NCBI GenBank assembly: GCA_028291645.1
Contig: JAQGNU010000163.1
Coordinates: 1-41,587 of the forward strand
DNA: 41,587 bases
Source: Nevskia sp.
GTDB lineage: Bacteria > Pseudomonadota > Gammaproteobacteria > Nevskiales > Nevskiaceae
Direction of reading: 5' to 3'
Below, piece by piece: positions 7,909 to 18,640 of the stretch. The notes under the pieces were generated by a model. That model saw only the letters and a program-made list of their open reading frames with translations. It did no database searches and was not told the DNA's origin. Within the stretch, counting starts at the first letter, position 1. Each line of letters begins with the position of its first letter. A program made the translations under genes and the position numbers.

Positions 7909-8658
7909 TTACGCGGCGATCGCCTTGGCTTGATCGAGCGGCGCCGCGGGCGCCCAGAATGCCTGTGCCGTACCGAGTGCGGCGGCGGCTTTCAGACTGC
8001 GCTCGGCGCTGGCGAAATGCCGCGCCACCAGCAGCATGCCGAGCAGATCCTGCGGTCGCCGCAGCAGCGCGGCCGCGATCGCCTTCGGCCGCAGTTCACC
8101 CTGCTCGTCAAGCGCGATCTGCACCACTTCCGGCAGCGCACGATCGGCGGCGTCGATCACCGCGCGCACCACCGCGAACGGCAGTCCACGCATGACGGCA
8201 ACGCTGGCGATCGCATAGCTCTCCATGTCGACACCGTCGACCGGATGACGCGCGAACGCCTTGCGTTTGGCGGAGACGCTGACCAAGGGCTCCGCCACCG
8301 TCATCAAACCGCCGGCACCGACCGGCGATACGCCGGCGAAGCCGCGTTGCAGGCGGCCATGCCAGGCGGCGTCGACTGCATAGCGACCGCCGTGCGCATC
8401 CAGCACTTCGCGCGGCAGCAGCAGCGCACCCGCGGCCAGCGCCGGATCGAGACCGCCGGCGGTGCCCCAGCTCATCAGTGCAGTCACGCCAGAATCGACC
8501 AGGCTGATCGCGGCACGTTCTGCGGCGACTGCGCCGAGACCGCCGACCGCGACGACGACGCCGGCACTCAGATCAGCGACCGTGCCGACTGCCGCGCGGC
8601 GCCCCAGCAGCGAACGCGCTTCGTCCGGCAGCGCGACGACGATGCCGAGACGCTTCAA
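7909..8658 (-). CDS. hpnG: Adenosylhopane nucleosidase/phosphorylase HpnG
   Basis: 249-residue member of the nucleoside phosphorylase (PNP/UDP) family. In hopanoid synthesis HpnG removes adenine from adenosylhopane to give a (phospho)ribosyl hopane. Seen: GIVVALPDEA at the N-terminus, SWGTAGGLDPAL mid-protein and VDMESYAIA, the nucleoside-binding Met-Glu motif of the fold. I chose the TTG at 8658 because it overlaps the shc stop (TTGA), arguing for coupled translation, and the family usually begins just before this sequence. An in-frame ATG at 8703 would add 15 basic residues and lacks a ribosome site. Confidence 0.88.
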   Translation of the reverse strand: MKRLGIVVALPDEARSLLGRRAAVGTVADLSAGVVVAVGGLGAVAAERAAISLVDSGVTALMSWGTAGGLDPALAAGALLLPREVLDAHGGRYAVDAAWHGRLQRGFAGVSPVGAGGLMTVAEPLVSVSAKRKAFARHPVDGVDMESYAIASVAVMRGLPFAVVRAVIDAADRALPEVVQIALDEQGELRPKAIAAALLRRPQDLLGMLLVARHFASAERSLKAAAALGTAQAFWAPAAPLDQAKAIAA

Positions 8659-10715
8659 GCGGCGCTGCTTGCGGCGAGTTGCCGGTAGCGCGTCAGCGCC
8701 CATAGCGGGAAATAAGCGTCGTAGCCGTAATACTTCATGTAGAACACGCGCGGGAAGCCCGGTGCGTTATGGCCGGCGTCGTGCCACAGACCGCCGTACT
8801 TGCCGTGCGCGCACTGGTTTGCCAGCAACCAGTCGATACCGCGCCGCACCGTCTCGGACTGCGCTTCGCCGACCGCCAGCAAGCCCAGCAAGGCCCAGGC
8901 GGTCGAGTTCGGCGTACTCAGATAACCGCCCGATCCATTGGTGGTGTCGACCATCCTGCCGCGCAGCGCGGGATCGAGATAGCTGTCGTTGGTCTCGCCC
9001 CAGCCACCGTCGGGATTCTGCACCGCGCGCAGCCATTCGACCGCCTTGACGATGTATGGCGCACGCAGGTCTTCACCGACCAGCGCCAACCCGGCGAGCG
9101 CGCTCCAGGTGCCGTAGATGTAGTTGGTACCCCAGCGACCCCACCAGCAGCCGTCCGCTTGCTGCGTTTTCTTCAGATAGCCGACGGCGCGCGCGATCGC
9201 GGGTCGATCCTGCGCGCGCTTGAGCACGCCGAGGTAGGCCAGCACGCGACCGGTGACATCCTCGGTCGGCGGATCGAGCATCGCCTTGTGGTCGGCGAAC
9301 GGAATCGAATTGATCCAGTGGTGCGTATTGTCGGCATCGTAGGCGCCGAAACCGCCGTTCTTCGACTGCAGGCCGAGCAGCCACTCGGCCGCGCGCGCGG
9401 TGCATTCGGCGTGGCGGTTGCCGCCGACGCCATCGCGGCCGACCAGGTGCAGCACGCCGGCGATCGCCGCAGTGTCGTCGAGATCGGGGAAGTATTTGTT
9501 CTCGGCCTGGAACGCCCAGCCGCCCGGACGCGGCGCCGGTTTCGGCGCGGACTCGATCCAGTCGCCGACGTGATCGAGAATCTGCCGCGGCAGCAGCCAG
9601 TCTTCGGCACGGCGCAGCGCTTCTTTCGTGCGCGCACGCGAACTGCCGTCCGCCGCATCATCGCCGGGATGGGCATGCAGCAGGGCCATCATCGCCCAGC
9701 CGGTATCCCAGGTCGGCGACACCGTCGGCTGCGCATACGCAGAGCCGTCCGGCAATTCGACGATCAGGTTCTGCAGCGACTTCAGGCATCCGGCGCGCAG
9801 CGGATGCTCGGGCGGATAGCCGAGCAGCGCCAGCGCCTCGTAGGCATTCACCATCGCCGGAAAAATACCGTTGAGGCCGTACTCGCCGTTCAGGCGCGGC
9901 ACGAACCAGGCTTCGGCGCGACGGATCGCCAGTTGGCGCATGCGCTTCGGGATGAACGGATCGGTGAAGCGGCCGATCTTGTCGATCAGCAGAAAAAGCT
10001 TCCCGATCGCGCCCTGGGCCGGGAACCAGTCGGTCTCTTCCGACGCCGGCCGCACAAACAGTTCGGCAATCTGCACGCTGTGCGGATTCTGCGCGCGCGC
10101 CTTCAGCGAACACAGCACGAACAGCGGCACCATCACCGCGCGCGCCCAGCTCGAAACCTTGTAGATCTCGAATGGGAACCAGCGCGGGAACAGCATGATC
10201 TCGACCGGCACATGCGGTGCGGCGGTCCAGGGTACTTGCTGGAACATCGCCAGCAGGATGCGGGTAAAGACGTTGCTGCGCGCCGCACCGCCCGCGGCCA
10301 GAATCGCATCGCGTGCCAGCCGCATGTGCGGCGCGTGGATATCGTCGCCGGCGCACTTCAGCGCGTAATAGGTTTTCACCGTGCACGACAGATCGAGCGC
10401 ACCGCCGCGGTACTGCGGCCAGCCACCGTGACTTTCCACCACTTGCTGCGCGCGCAGATAACGTGCGAGCCGTGCCTGCAGTGCTTCGTCGATCTCATCC
10501 ATGAAATGCATCATCAGGATGTATTCGGCGGGAATCGTGCAATCGGCTTCGAACTCGAAACACCAGTCGCCGGCGGGATTCTGCAGAGCCAGCAAGGCTT
10601 CGCGGCCGGCGTCGATGGCGCCGTCGAGCGCCGGTGCTACGGCAAGCGTAGCGCCGGCGCGCGCGGCCGTCACCGGGTCTTCGGCCACAGCTCGGGCAAT
10701 GGAAGTCACACTCAT
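8655..10715 (-). CDS. shc: Squalene-hopene cyclase
   Basis: 686-residue class II triterpene cyclase (HpnF) that folds squalene into hopene/diplopterol at the membrane. Seen: the protonating DxDD motif DLDDTA at residues 411-416, with Asp413 the expected general acid, and several QW-type repeats such as QNPDGGWGE, QSKNGGFGAYD and QQADGCWWGRWG. Also present is the C-terminal DAGHNAPGFPRVFYMKYYGY typical of bacterial SHC. Length is normal (630-690). It follows squalene synthase by 85 bases and overlaps hpnG, so precursor formation, cyclisation and tailoring are in one transcription unit. Confidence 0.97.
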   Translation of the reverse strand: MSVTSIARAVAEDPVTAARAGATLAVAPALDGAIDAGREALLALQNPAGDWCFEFEADCTIPAEYILMMHFMDEIDEALQARLARYLRAQQVVESHGGWPQYRGGALDLSCTVKTYYALKCAGDDIHAPHMRLARDAILAAGGAARSNVFTRILLAMFQQVPWTAAPHVPVEIMLFPRWFPFEIYKVSSWARAVMVPLFVLCSLKARAQNPHSVQIAELFVRPASEETDWFPAQGAIGKLFLLIDKIGRFTDPFIPKRMRQLAIRRAEAWFVPRLNGEYGLNGIFPAMVNAYEALALLGYPPEHPLRAGCLKSLQNLIVELPDGSAYAQPTVSPTWDTGWAMMALLHAHPGDDAADGSSRARTKEALRRAEDWLLPRQILDHVGDWIESAPKPAPRPGGWAFQAENKYFPDLDDTAAIAGVLHLVGRDGVGGNRHAECTARAAEWLLGLQSKNGGFGAYDADNTHHWINSIPFADHKAMLDPPTEDVTGRVLAYLGVLKRAQDRPAIARAVGYLKKTQQADGCWWGRWGTNYIYGTWSALAGLALVGEDLRAPYIVKAVEWLRAVQNPDGGWGETNDSYLDPALRGRMVDTTNGSGGYLSTPNSTAWALLGLLAVGEAQSETVRRGIDWLLANQCAHGKYGGLWHDAGHNAPGFPRVFYMKYYGYDAYFPLWALTRYRQLAASSAA

Positions 10716-10739
10716 TGAGGATTGCTCGAAAGGTTCGAC

Positions 10740-10783
10740 AAAAAAAACTGCAGACTGCCGGATCGGAACGGTCGTGGCGACCG
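10740..10783 (-). terminator. Possible weak attenuator/terminator between squalene synthase and shc
   Basis: Read on the minus strand, a 6-bp perfect stem (CGGTCG-TGG-CGACCG, 10769-10783) is followed about 21 bases later by eight T residues (10740-10747), 25 bases before the shc ATG. The gap between stem and T-run is too long for a standard intrinsic terminator, so partial attenuation is only a possibility. Confidence 0.25.
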
Positions 10784-10800
10784 CGTGCGGCTGCGGGCTT

Positions 10801-11913
10801 TCAATGAATCTGCAGGGACATCTGGCCGATCTGCGGTGTGGCGATGCTGCTGGTGGTGGTGGTCGGCGCCAGCGGCGTCAGCGGCAGTTCGCCGGCGATC
10901 GAATCGAACAGCTTGGTCAGCATCGCATCGCTGCGGATCGACAGATTGGTCAGCATCATCGTCGTCGCCAGTGCGCTGCGCGAAACCTTGACCTCGCTGC
11001 CGGACTTGAACGCCGGATTGCGGCACAGATTACGCAAGGTCAACGCCGCCAGGCCGACCGCCCACAGGCAGAACTTGCGCATGCCGGTTTCACGCGGCGG
11101 AATCGCCAGGCTGTAGGCCAGCGCATTGCGCAGATGCGCGTGCGCGACGCCGACCAGCTCGGACTGCGCCGCGGCATAGGCCGCTGTGCTCGTACCCGCC
11201 GCGAGACCCGCGGCATCGACGCCGTGACGCGCGAACACGTCGCGCGGCAGCCAGCAGACGCCGCGTGCGCGGTCTTCCCATTGATCCTTGAGGATATTGG
11301 TCATCTGCAGGCCCTGGCCGAACGACACCGCCAGGCGCCGCAGCGTATCGCCGGTCGCGGCGACATCGGGCGAGTGATCGCAGAACAGCTCGGTCAGCAG
11401 TTCGCCGACGACGCCGGCGACGTAGTAGCAGTAACGATCCAGATCCGGCAGCGTCGCCAAGCCTTCGGCGCCGGCCTCGCGCTGGAAGTGATGCATGCCA
11501 CGCCCCATCACGCGGATGCAGCGTTCGATCGCGCCGCGCTGCGTCGCATTGAAGCTGTCGGTGACGCGCAGCACCAGACCGAGCTGGCGCACCAGGTCGC
11601 GCTCCGAATCGAGCGTGGCATTCGACAGCAGCGGTTCGAGTTGCGCCGCCAGCGCATGCGGCGACTGACGCCCGGCAACGACTTCGATGAAGGCCTGCTC
11701 ATATTGCTGCTTCTGTTCGGCCGACAGCGCCGGCTCGTCCTCGATGGTGTCGGCGACGCGGCACAGCAAATAGGCATTGGCGACGACGCTGCGCAGTACG
11801 CCCGGCAGCTGTGGAATGGTCAGCGCGAACGTGCGCGACACCAGCGGCAGGATGTAGTCCTGATACTGCTCGGCGGTGCCGGACCACGAGGCGCCGAATC
11901 GATAGTCGTTCAT
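10801..11913 (-). CDS. Squalene synthase (farnesyl-diphosphate farnesyltransferase)
   Basis: 370-residue trans-isoprenyl synthase that condenses two farnesyl diphosphates and reduces the product to squalene. Seen: the first Asp-rich motif DTIED at residues 55-59, YCYYVAGVVGEL at 161-172 (hallmark of true squalene synthases), and the second Asp motif DQWED at 210-214 after LQMTNILK. The length and the YVAG motif fit one-step SQS better than the shorter HpnC/HpnD pair (about 280-300 residues). No HpnE-like flavoprotein is in the window. The ATG at 11913 has GGAAA upstream. The C-terminal Thr-rich tail is probably flexible. Confidence 0.85.
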   Translation of the reverse strand: MNDYRFGASWSGTAEQYQDYILPLVSRTFALTIPQLPGVLRSVVANAYLLCRVADTIEDEPALSAEQKQQYEQAFIEVVAGRQSPHALAAQLEPLLSNATLDSERDLVRQLGLVLRVTDSFNATQRGAIERCIRVMGRGMHHFQREAGAEGLATLPDLDRYCYYVAGVVGELLTELFCDHSPDVAATGDTLRRLAVSFGQGLQMTNILKDQWEDRARGVCWLPRDVFARHGVDAAGLAAGTSTAAYAAAQSELVGVAHAHLRNALAYSLAIPPRETGMRKFCLWAVGLAALTLRNLCRNPAFKSGSEVKVSRSALATTMMLTNLSIRSDAMLTKLFDSIAGELPLTPLAPTTTTSSIATPQIGQMSLQIH

Positions 11914-11953
11914 ACGGATTTCCGTTCGGATGGGTGCAGTGAAAAGTCCACGC

Positions 11954-12370
11954 TCACCAGAATTCCCGGTAATGACGCTGGCTGCGGAAGACGCCGAGCA
12001 GCTCACGATAAATGCCGTGTACCACCATCGGCGTGGCGATCAGCAGCCAGGCATCGGCAGCGGCGAAGTAGGCCGAGGTCAGTGGGGCGATCATCTGCAG
12101 GCGGTTATCAAACACGTGGGCGATGCCATAGGCGTCGAGCTGGCCGGAAAAAAGCATGACGAGCGGTGCTGCCGGCGTCGACATCAAGGTCAGCCAGCGC
12201 ACCTGTTTGTAGGTCCGTTCGAAGCGGCCGGCGATGTGCTGCAATTCGCCGCCTTTGTCGTAAACCAGCAGGTTGTAGCGCAGCGCGCGCCGCTCCATCT
12301 GCAGCCAGGTGAACAGCAGCAGTGCTGCGATCGAGGCACCGAGAATCGGCAGTCCGGCATCGAAGTCCAT
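11954..12370 (-). CDS. Small membrane protein of unknown function
   Basis: 138 residues, not recognised. A hydrophobic N-terminal segment (about 8-23), two further hydrophobic stretches (near 60-75 and 95-120) and basic ends (final residues [10 protein letters not shown]) suggest three membrane passes. It lies 40 bases before squalene synthase and 54 bases after apt on the same strand, so it is probably co-transcribed with the hopanoid genes. A role in squalene/hopanoid membrane handling would be guesswork. Confidence 0.65.
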   Translation of the reverse strand: MDFDAGLPILGASIAALLLFTWLQMERRALRYNLLVYDKGGELQHIAGRFERTYKQVRWLTLMSTPAAPLVMLFSGQLDAYGIAHVFDNRLQMIAPLTSAYFAAADAWLLIATPMVVHGIYRELLGVFRSQRHYREFW

Positions 12371-12424
12371 AGGTGATTCTTACGCAGTTCCGGGCAATTT
12401 TCCAATAAAAGTGCCGCAGAACGG

Positions 12425-12967
12425 CTAGTAGAGCAGTAGCGACTCCAGCGCCGCATCGCCCAAACGCTGGCGGCCGTTGAGGAAGCCCAGTTCGATCAGG
12501 AAGGCGAAAGCGACGACCTTGCCACCCAAGCGGCGCACCAGTTGCGCGGTCGCCGCCGCGGTGCCGCCGGTGGCCAGCACGTCGTCGACGATCACGTAGC
12601 GGCCGCCCTGCGCGACCGCATCGCGATGGATCTGCAGGCTGTCTTCGCCGTATTCGAGCTGATAGGTGATCTGCTCGGTATGCCAGGGCAATTTGCCGGG
12701 TTTGCGCACCAGCAGCAGTGGCAGCTGCAGGCGCTGCGCGAGCGCGGCGCCGAAGATGAAGCCGCGCGATTCGATCGCCATCAGGCCTTGCGGCGCATGC
12801 GGCGCGATGCGCGCGGCGAGTTGCTCGATGGCCACCTGGAACGAAGCCGGATCGGCCAGCAGCGGCGTGATGTCCTTGAATCGGATGCCGGGCTTGGGAA
12901 AGTCCGGCACATCGCGGATGCGCGCCTTGAGCGCGTCGGCAACAGGAATTGAACTGTGATCGGGCAT
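12425..12967 (-). CDS. apt: Adenine phosphoribosyltransferase
   Basis: 180-residue cytosolic purine-salvage enzyme: adenine + PRPP gives AMP. Seen: an N-terminal [19 protein letters not shown], characteristic of Apt, [11 protein letters not shown] around the substrate site, and the PRPP-binding loop [13 protein letters not shown] near residue 121-133. Length matches the family. The ATG at 12967 is preferred over upstream in-frame starts that would add unrelated residues. It appears to head the minus-strand unit running into squalene synthase, shc and hpnG, where HpnG releases adenine. Confidence 0.95.
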   Translation of the reverse strand: MPDHSSIPVADALKARIRDVPDFPKPGIRFKDITPLLADPASFQVAIEQLAARIAPHAPQGLMAIESRGFIFGAALAQRLQLPLLLVRKPGKLPWHTEQITYQLEYGEDSLQIHRDAVAQGGRYVIVDDVLATGGTAAATAQLVRRLGGKVVAFAFLIELGFLNGRQRLGDAALESLLLY

Positions 12968-13123
12968 CGGTCTTGAGCAGGTTGCGGTTGTCGCGGAAAC
13001 GGGCTTGGTCCAAACTGCCGGCCCTCGTGCGGCACCGGTTGGCAGCGTCACCGCGAGCTGAGTGTCCACGCATTATCGCATTGCCGCGTGCCGTAGCCGG
13101 CATTTTTCGTCCTGGACCTTGCC

Positions 13124-14023
13124 TTGACCCGTTCCGAAACCTCCGTGCCCGCCGCCGGCCTCGCCGGCTACCTGCAACGCATCGATCGCGTACTGGACAC
13201 CGCGCTGCCCGCCGCCGCGACCGATCCTGTGCGCTTGCACGAAGCGATGCGCTATGCCTGTCGCGGCGGCAAGCGCCTGCGGGCTTTGCTGACCTACTGC
13301 GCCGGCGCGGTGCTCGGCGGCGATCCCGCCAGGCTCGACGCGCCCGCCTGCGCACTCGAACTGATTCATGCGTATTCGCTGGTGCACGACGATCTGCCGG
13401 CGATGGACGACGACGATCTGCGTCGCGGCCAGCCGACCGTGCATAAGGCCTACGACGAAGCCACCGCGATTCTGGTCGGCGACGCGCTACAGACGCTGGC
13501 GTTCCGCGTGCTCGCCGAACCGCAAGCCGCGCTCGGCGCCACCGCGCAAGTCCGCATGCTGCAGCTGTTGGCCGATGCTGCCGGCTCGCTCGGCATGGTC
13601 GGCGGCCAGGCGGTCGACATCGAATCCGAGCATCAGAAAATTCCGCTGGCGCGACTCGAATCGCTGCATGCGCGCAAGACCGGCGCCTTGATCCGCTGCG
13701 GCCTGCTGCTCGCCGCCGCTGCTGCCGGTGCAACGCCCGCACAGGAACAGGCCTTGAGCGAATTCGGCCGTCTGCTCGGACTCGCCTACCAGATCCAGGA
13801 CGACGTGCTCGACGAAAGTTCCAGCACCGCGGTGCTCGGCAAGACGCAGGGCAAGGATCGCGCGCAGGAGAAGTCGACCTATCCGGCGCTGCTCGGATTC
13901 GATGCGGCGCAGGCGCTCGCCGCCGAAACTTTCGCGCAGGCGCGTGCCGCGCTCGGCTTGTTCGGCGCGCGCGCCGAACCGCTGCTGCAGCTGGCGGCGA
14001 CGATCGAAAAGCGCGATCACTGA
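13124..14023 (+). CDS. ispA: Farnesyl diphosphate synthase (polyprenyl synthetase)
   Basis: 299-residue head-to-tail prenyltransferase making farnesyl diphosphate from IPP and DMAPP, the substrate for squalene synthase. Seen: GGKRLR at 48-53, the first Asp-rich motif DDLPAMD (Asp89, Asp90, Asp95), the second motif DDVLD (226-230) and a KTG near 185-187. Two extra residues in the first Asp motif match bacterial type II FPP synthases. No ATG exists before the conserved core, so the TTG at 13124 is the best start, without a clear ribosome site. It diverges from apt. dxs, the common partner of ispA, is absent; a glycoside hydrolase follows. Confidence 0.92.
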   Translation: MTRSETSVPAAGLAGYLQRIDRVLDTALPAAATDPVRLHEAMRYACRGGKRLRALLTYCAGAVLGGDPARLDAPACALELIHAYSLVHDDLPAMDDDDLRRGQPTVHKAYDEATAILVGDALQTLAFRVLAEPQAALGATAQVRMLQLLADAAGSLGMVGGQAVDIESEHQKIPLARLESLHARKTGALIRCGLLLAAAAAGATPAQEQALSEFGRLLGLAYQIQDDVLDESSSTAVLGKTQGKDRAQEKSTYPALLGFDAAQALAAETFAQARAALGLFGARAEPLLQLAATIEKRDH

Positions 14024-14144
14024 AATGGCCGCTTGAGCGCGCGATGTCATTTGCGCGCGCCGCCGAGATGAACTGAGCCGAGCTTTCCAGTGTCGATGCC
14101 GGGGCGCCTTTGCGCGCATTCGATAACGATCCCACTGGAAACCC

Positions 14145-15968
14145 ATGCCACTGCGCATTGAAGACTATGCCCTGATCGGCGACTGCGAAACTGCGGCGCT
14201 GGTCGGCCGCGACGGTTCGATCGACTGGCTGTGCTGGCCGCGCTTCGATTCCGCCGCCTGCTTTGCAGCATTGCTCGGTACCACCGAGCACGGACGCTGG
14301 TTACTCGCTCCTGCGAGCACACAGGTCAAAGTGCAACGCCGTTACCGCGACGGCACGCTGCTGCTCGAAACCGAATTCGAGACCGCCGCGGGCCGCGTCG
14401 TCGTCTGCGACTTCATGCCGCCGCGTGACGCCGAGGTCTCGCATCTGGTGCGGCGGGTACGCGGTCTCAGCGGCCGCGTCGCGATGCGCATGGAGCTGAC
14501 GCCGCGCTTCGACTACGGTAGCGCGCGGCCGTGGATTCGCGAATTGGCGGACGGCTCGGGGCTGTCGATGATCGCCGGTCCTGATGCGGCCTATCTGCGC
14601 AGCAGCACCGGCGTGCGCATCCAGCGGCAGGATTCGAATATCGCGGCAGACTTCGAAATCGGCGCGGATGAAAGCGTCGCCTTCGTGCTCAGCTACGCCG
14701 CTTCGCATCTGCCGCCGCCGGCGCCAATCGACAGCAGCCTCGCACTCGAGAAAACCGAGGCGCTGTGGCGCAAATGGTCGGGCCGCTCGGCCTATGCGGG
14801 CAGTTACAGCGATGCGGTGAGCCGCTCGCTGATCACGCTGAAAGCGCTGACCTATCGCCCCACCGGCGGCATCGTTGCAGCACCGACGACCTCGCTGCCG
14901 GAACAACTCGGCGGCGTGCGCAACTGGGACTATCGCTACTGCTGGCTGCGCGATGCAACGCTGACCTTGCTGGCGCTGATGCATGGCGGCTACTACGACG
15001 AAGCGCTGGCCTGGCGCAATTGGCTCGAGCGCACCGTCGCCGGCAACCCCGACGACCTGCAGATCATGTACGGCATCGGCGGCGAACGCCGGCTGGCGGA
15101 ATGGACCGCCGACTGGCTGCCCGGCTACGAAAGCTCACAGCCGGTGCGCATCGGCAACGCCGCGGCGAACCAATTGCAGCTCGATGTCTATGGCGAATTG
15201 ATGGACGCGCTGCATCACGCGCGCATCGGCGGCCTCAGTTACGACACCGACATCTGGGAGCTGCAGCACGTCGTCGTGCAGCACCTGGAACGCATCTGGG
15301 AACAACCCGACGAAGGCATTTGGGAAACGCGTGGCGGCCGCCAGCATTTCACCTATTCGAAAGTGATGAGCTGGGTCGCGCTGGATCGTTCGATCAAGGC
15401 GGTCGAAGACTTGGGGCTAGAAGGTCCGGTGCAGCGCTGGCGCGAAGTGCGGCAGAAAATTCACGCCGACATCTGCACGCACGGCTTCGACGCGCAGCGC
15501 GGCCATTTCGTGCAGAGCTATGGCGGCACCGCACTCGACGCCAGCCTGCTGCAGATTCCACTGGTCGGCTTCCTGCCGCCCGACGATCCGCGCGTGCAAG
15601 GCACCGTCGCGGCGATCCAGCGCGAGCTGGTGGTCGACGGCTTCGTGCTGCGCTACAACACCCACGAAACCGAAGACGGCCTGCCGGCCAACGAAGGCGC
15701 GTTCCTCGCCTGCAGCTTCTGGCTCGCCGACAACCTGATCCTGCAAGGCAAGCTCGATGAAGGACGCGCACTATTCGAGCGGCTGCTGAGCCTGCGCAAC
15801 GATGTCGGCCTGCTGGCCGAGGAATACGATCCGCGCGTTAAACGCCAGGTCGGCAACTTTCCGCAGGCGTTCTCGCACATCGCACTGGTCAACACCGCGT
15901 TCAACCTGAGCAGCGCGCAGGGCCCGGCGCAGCAGCGTGCCCAGGAGGGAAAGAGCGAAGACCGTTGA
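14145..15968 (+). CDS. Glycoside hydrolase family 15 glucoamylase/trehalase-like protein
   Basis: 607-residue cytosolic GH15 enzyme hydrolysing alpha-glucosidic bonds; family members include glucoamylases, isomaltases and mycobacterial-type trehalases. Seen: the N-terminal beta domain beginning [20 protein letters not shown], typical of the bacterial GH15 subgroup, the hallmark [13 protein letters not shown] from residue 259, and GLLAEEYDP toward the C-terminus, which contains a catalytic-type acid. No signal peptide. It converges on the GH63 gene with only 17 bases between stops. Trehalose or an oligoglucan is the likely substrate, but the sequence alone cannot decide. Confidence 0.88.
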   Translation: MPLRIEDYALIGDCETAALVGRDGSIDWLCWPRFDSAACFAALLGTTEHGRWLLAPASTQVKVQRRYRDGTLLLETEFETAAGRVVVCDFMPPRDAEVSHLVRRVRGLSGRVAMRMELTPRFDYGSARPWIRELADGSGLSMIAGPDAAYLRSSTGVRIQRQDSNIAADFEIGADESVAFVLSYAASHLPPPAPIDSSLALEKTEALWRKWSGRSAYAGSYSDAVSRSLITLKALTYRPTGGIVAAPTTSLPEQLGGVRNWDYRYCWLRDATLTLLALMHGGYYDEALAWRNWLERTVAGNPDDLQIMYGIGGERRLAEWTADWLPGYESSQPVRIGNAAANQLQLDVYGELMDALHHARIGGLSYDTDIWELQHVVVQHLERIWEQPDEGIWETRGGRQHFTYSKVMSWVALDRSIKAVEDLGLEGPVQRWREVRQKIHADICTHGFDAQRGHFVQSYGGTALDASLLQIPLVGFLPPDDPRVQGTVAAIQRELVVDGFVLRYNTHETEDGLPANEGAFLACSFWLADNLILQGKLDEGRALFERLLSLRNDVGLLAEEYDPRVKRQVGNFPQAFSHIALVNTAFNLSSAQGPAQQRAQEGKSEDR

Positions 15969-15985
15969 ATCCGCGCACCGATTTT

Positions 15986-18640
15986 TTATGCCGGACGCGC
16001 ACCTTCCGACCAGCGCGCTTCCAGATTCAGCAAATCAGCGATCAACGCGGTCCAGCCGGTCTGATGACTGGCGCCACAGCCGCGACCGCTGTCGGCGTGG
16101 TAGTACTCGTTGAATAGCACCAGATCCTTCCAGTCGGCTTCCTCGGCATAGCGTTGCGCGTCACCGTGGCAAGGGCGCCGGCCTTGCGCATCCGGCAGGA
16201 ACAGACTCTGCAAGCGATGCGCAAGGCGGCGCGCGGCCTCGCCGAGCGTCACCCAATTGCCCGAGCGCGTCGGGAACTCGACCTTGAAATCCTCGCCGTA
16301 AAACCGGTGATACACACGCAAGCTTTCCAGAATCAAGAAATTGATCGGGAACCAGATCGGTCCGCGCCAGTTGGAATTGCCGCCGAACATGCCGGTGGTG
16401 CCTTCGCCGGGTTCGTAATTGATCGCATAGTCGACGCCGTTGACGTGATAGACGTAAGGATTGCGCTGATGGAATTTCGACAAGGAGCGAATGCCGAAAG
16501 GGCTTAGGAATTCCTCTTCGTCGAACATCCGCGCGAGCATGCGTTCGAGGCGCGGGCGCGACGGCACCGTTAGCAGGAAATCCTTGCGGCCCTCGCTCAG
16601 CTCGATGACGTGATGCGATAGCAAGGGCCGGTACTTCGCATTCCATTGCGCGCGCTGCACGAAGCCGCTGAACTGGGCGATGCCTTCGCGCTTGATGATG
16701 GTGCTGGCGAACATCGGGATGAAGCCGATGATCGAGCGCACGCGCAGCGGCTCGGAACTGTCGGCGAGCTGTAGCCGGTCGTAATAGAAGCCGTCCTGCT
16801 CGTCCCACAGACCGCTGCCACCGATATTATTCATCGCATCGGTAATCGCACCGAAGTGTTCGAGGAATTTCGACGCGAGGTCTTCGTAGACGTGATCGGT
16901 GCTGGCCAGTTCCAGCGCCATCGACAGCATGTGGATGCAGTAGAACGCCATCCAGCCGGTGCCGTCGGCCTGCAGCAGACGGCCGCCGGTCGGCAAGGGT
17001 TTCGAGCGATCGAACACGCCGATGTTGTCGAGCCCGAGGAAGCCGCCGGAGAACAGGTTGTTGCCGACAGCGTCCTCGCGATTGACCCACCAGGTGAAGT
17101 TCAGTAGCAATTTCTGGAAGCCGCGCTGGAGGAAGGCGCGATCCGGCGTCTGCCCTGGGGCCGGCAGTCGATACACGCGCCACACCGCCCAGGGATGCAC
17201 CGGCGGATTGACGTCGGAAAAATTGAATTCGTAGGCCGGCAGCTGGCCGTTGCGATGCGCGTACCACTCGCGCAACAGCAGCAACAGTTGATGCTGCGAC
17301 AGCGCAACATCGACGCGGCTCAAGCTGACGCAGTGGAATGCCATGTCCCAGGAGCAGAAGTACGGAAACTCCCATTTGTCCGGCATCGACAGCACATCGC
17401 GCGTATACAGATGCGGCCAGGCGTCGTTGCGCTGCGTGTGTTCCAGCGGTGGCGGCGGCTGCGTTTCGTCGCCGCTGGCCCAGCGGCTTTGCACCAGGTT
17501 GTAGAACTGCTTCGACCACAGCAGTCCCGCATATGCCGCGCGCGCAATCCGGCGCTTGTCATCGTCGAGTCCGCTTTCGATCTGCGCGGCGTAGAACGCA
17601 TCCGCGTCGGCGACGCGCTGCGCGAACTGCGCATCGAAATCACGGCCGAAGGCTTGCGGCAATGCGAGGCTCGCGGCCGACAGGCGCAGCTTCAGCGTGA
17701 CGCTGCTGTTGGCGGCGACTTCGAACTGGCAATGCAGCGCCGCCTTGGTGCCGGTTGCGGCGGCATTGACCGCCGTGTCGAGCCCTTCGATCACCGCCGC
17801 ATGGAACGCATCCTTCACATACGGTTGTCGATTGGCGACGCCGTACAGGCGCTCAGTATTGGTTTCGTTTTCGGTGAACAGCCAGCGCGCGCGTGCATCG
17901 GCGCCTTCGCTGCGTAGACGATAGGCACCGAGCGTCGCATGCTCGGCCAGCAGTCCATCAGCGCTCTGAGTCATGCGCGGACGCTCGATCGATTCTTCCT
18001 CGATCTCGCCCCAGCTCCAGGTGTTGCGAAACCACAGCGTCGGCAGCAGATGCAGCGTCGCGGCCGCCGCACTGCGGTTGGAGACGGTCAGCCGGATCAG
18101 GATGTCGTCGGGCGCAGCCTTGGCGTATTCCACCAGCAGATCGAAGTAACCCGCATCGAGCACGCCGGTATCGAGCAGCTCGTACTCGCGGTCGTTGCGA
18201 TTGCGCCTACCGTTCTCGTCGACCAGTTGCTGATAGGGATACGCGGCCTGTGGGTAGCGATACAGCGCCTTGCAATAGCTATGCGTCGGCGTCGCATCGA
18301 GATACCAGTACAGCTCCTTGACGTCTTCGCCGTGATTGCCTTCCGGTCCGGTCAGCCCGAACAGCCGCTCTTTCAGGATCGGATCGCGGCCGTTCCACAG
18401 GGCCGGCGCGAAACACAGCCGGCAGTGCTCGTCGGTGAAGCCGAGCAGGCCGTCTTCGCCCCAGCGATAGGCACGGCTGCGCGCCTGGTCGTGCGGAAAC
18501 GATTTCCAGACATCGCCATCGGCCGAATAGTCTTCGCGCACCGTGCCCCACTGCCGCTCCGACAGGTAGGTGCCCCACAGCTTCCAGCGCTTTTCGCGGC
18601 GTGCGTCTTCGGCCAGACGTTGGCTTTCGGCGTCGCTCAC
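15986..18640 (-). CDS. GH63-family glucosidase
   Basis: 884-residue alpha-glucosidase of the bacterial GH63 (mannosyl-oligosaccharide glucosidase-like) group. Bacterial members act on small alpha-glucosides such as mannosylglycerate or glucosylglycerate analogues; the substrate here is unknown. Seen: [21 protein letters not shown] at the N-terminus, an (alpha/alpha)6 barrel with [16 protein letters not shown], the [11 protein letters not shown] motif around Trp758, and [10 protein letters not shown] near the end. I place the start at the GTG at 18640, which overlaps the stop of the preceding SDR (GTGA). A longer frame to 18937 only repeats the SDR region out of frame. Confidence 0.85.
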   Translation of the reverse strand: MSDAESQRLAEDARREKRWKLWGTYLSERQWGTVREDYSADGDVWKSFPHDQARSRAYRWGEDGLLGFTDEHCRLCFAPALWNGRDPILKERLFGLTGPEGNHGEDVKELYWYLDATPTHSYCKALYRYPQAAYPYQQLVDENGRRNRNDREYELLDTGVLDAGYFDLLVEYAKAAPDDILIRLTVSNRSAAAATLHLLPTLWFRNTWSWGEIEEESIERPRMTQSADGLLAEHATLGAYRLRSEGADARARWLFTENETNTERLYGVANRQPYVKDAFHAAVIEGLDTAVNAAATGTKAALHCQFEVAANSSVTLKLRLSAASLALPQAFGRDFDAQFAQRVADADAFYAAQIESGLDDDKRRIARAAYAGLLWSKQFYNLVQSRWASGDETQPPPPLEHTQRNDAWPHLYTRDVLSMPDKWEFPYFCSWDMAFHCVSLSRVDVALSQHQLLLLLREWYAHRNGQLPAYEFNFSDVNPPVHPWAVWRVYRLPAPGQTPDRAFLQRGFQKLLLNFTWWVNREDAVGNNLFSGGFLGLDNIGVFDRSKPLPTGGRLLQADGTGWMAFYCIHMLSMALELASTDHVYEDLASKFLEHFGAITDAMNNIGGSGLWDEQDGFYYDRLQLADSSEPLRVRSIIGFIPMFASTIIKREGIAQFSGFVQRAQWNAKYRPLLSHHVIELSEGRKDFLLTVPSRPRLERMLARMFDEEEFLSPFGIRSLSKFHQRNPYVYHVNGVDYAINYEPGEGTTGMFGGNSNWRGPIWFPINFLILESLRVYHRFYGEDFKVEFPTRSGNWVTLGEAARRLAHRLQSLFLPDAQGRRPCHGDAQRYAEEADWKDLVLFNEYYHADSGRGCGASHQTGWTALIADLLNLEARWSEGARPA

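Noticed and set aside
8769-10718. 649-codon frame antisense to squalene-hopene cyclase
   Set aside because: Composition is that of a shadow frame (Arg/His/Gln rich), while the other strand encodes a full-length cyclase.
14030-14070. GCGCGC inverted repeat after ispA considered as a terminator
   Set aside because: The alternating GC runs recur throughout this genome by chance and no T-run follows.
12108-14291. 727-codon minus-strand frame across apt and ispA
   Set aside because: It covers two well-supported genes in wrong frames and is rich in Arg/Ala/Pro without motifs.
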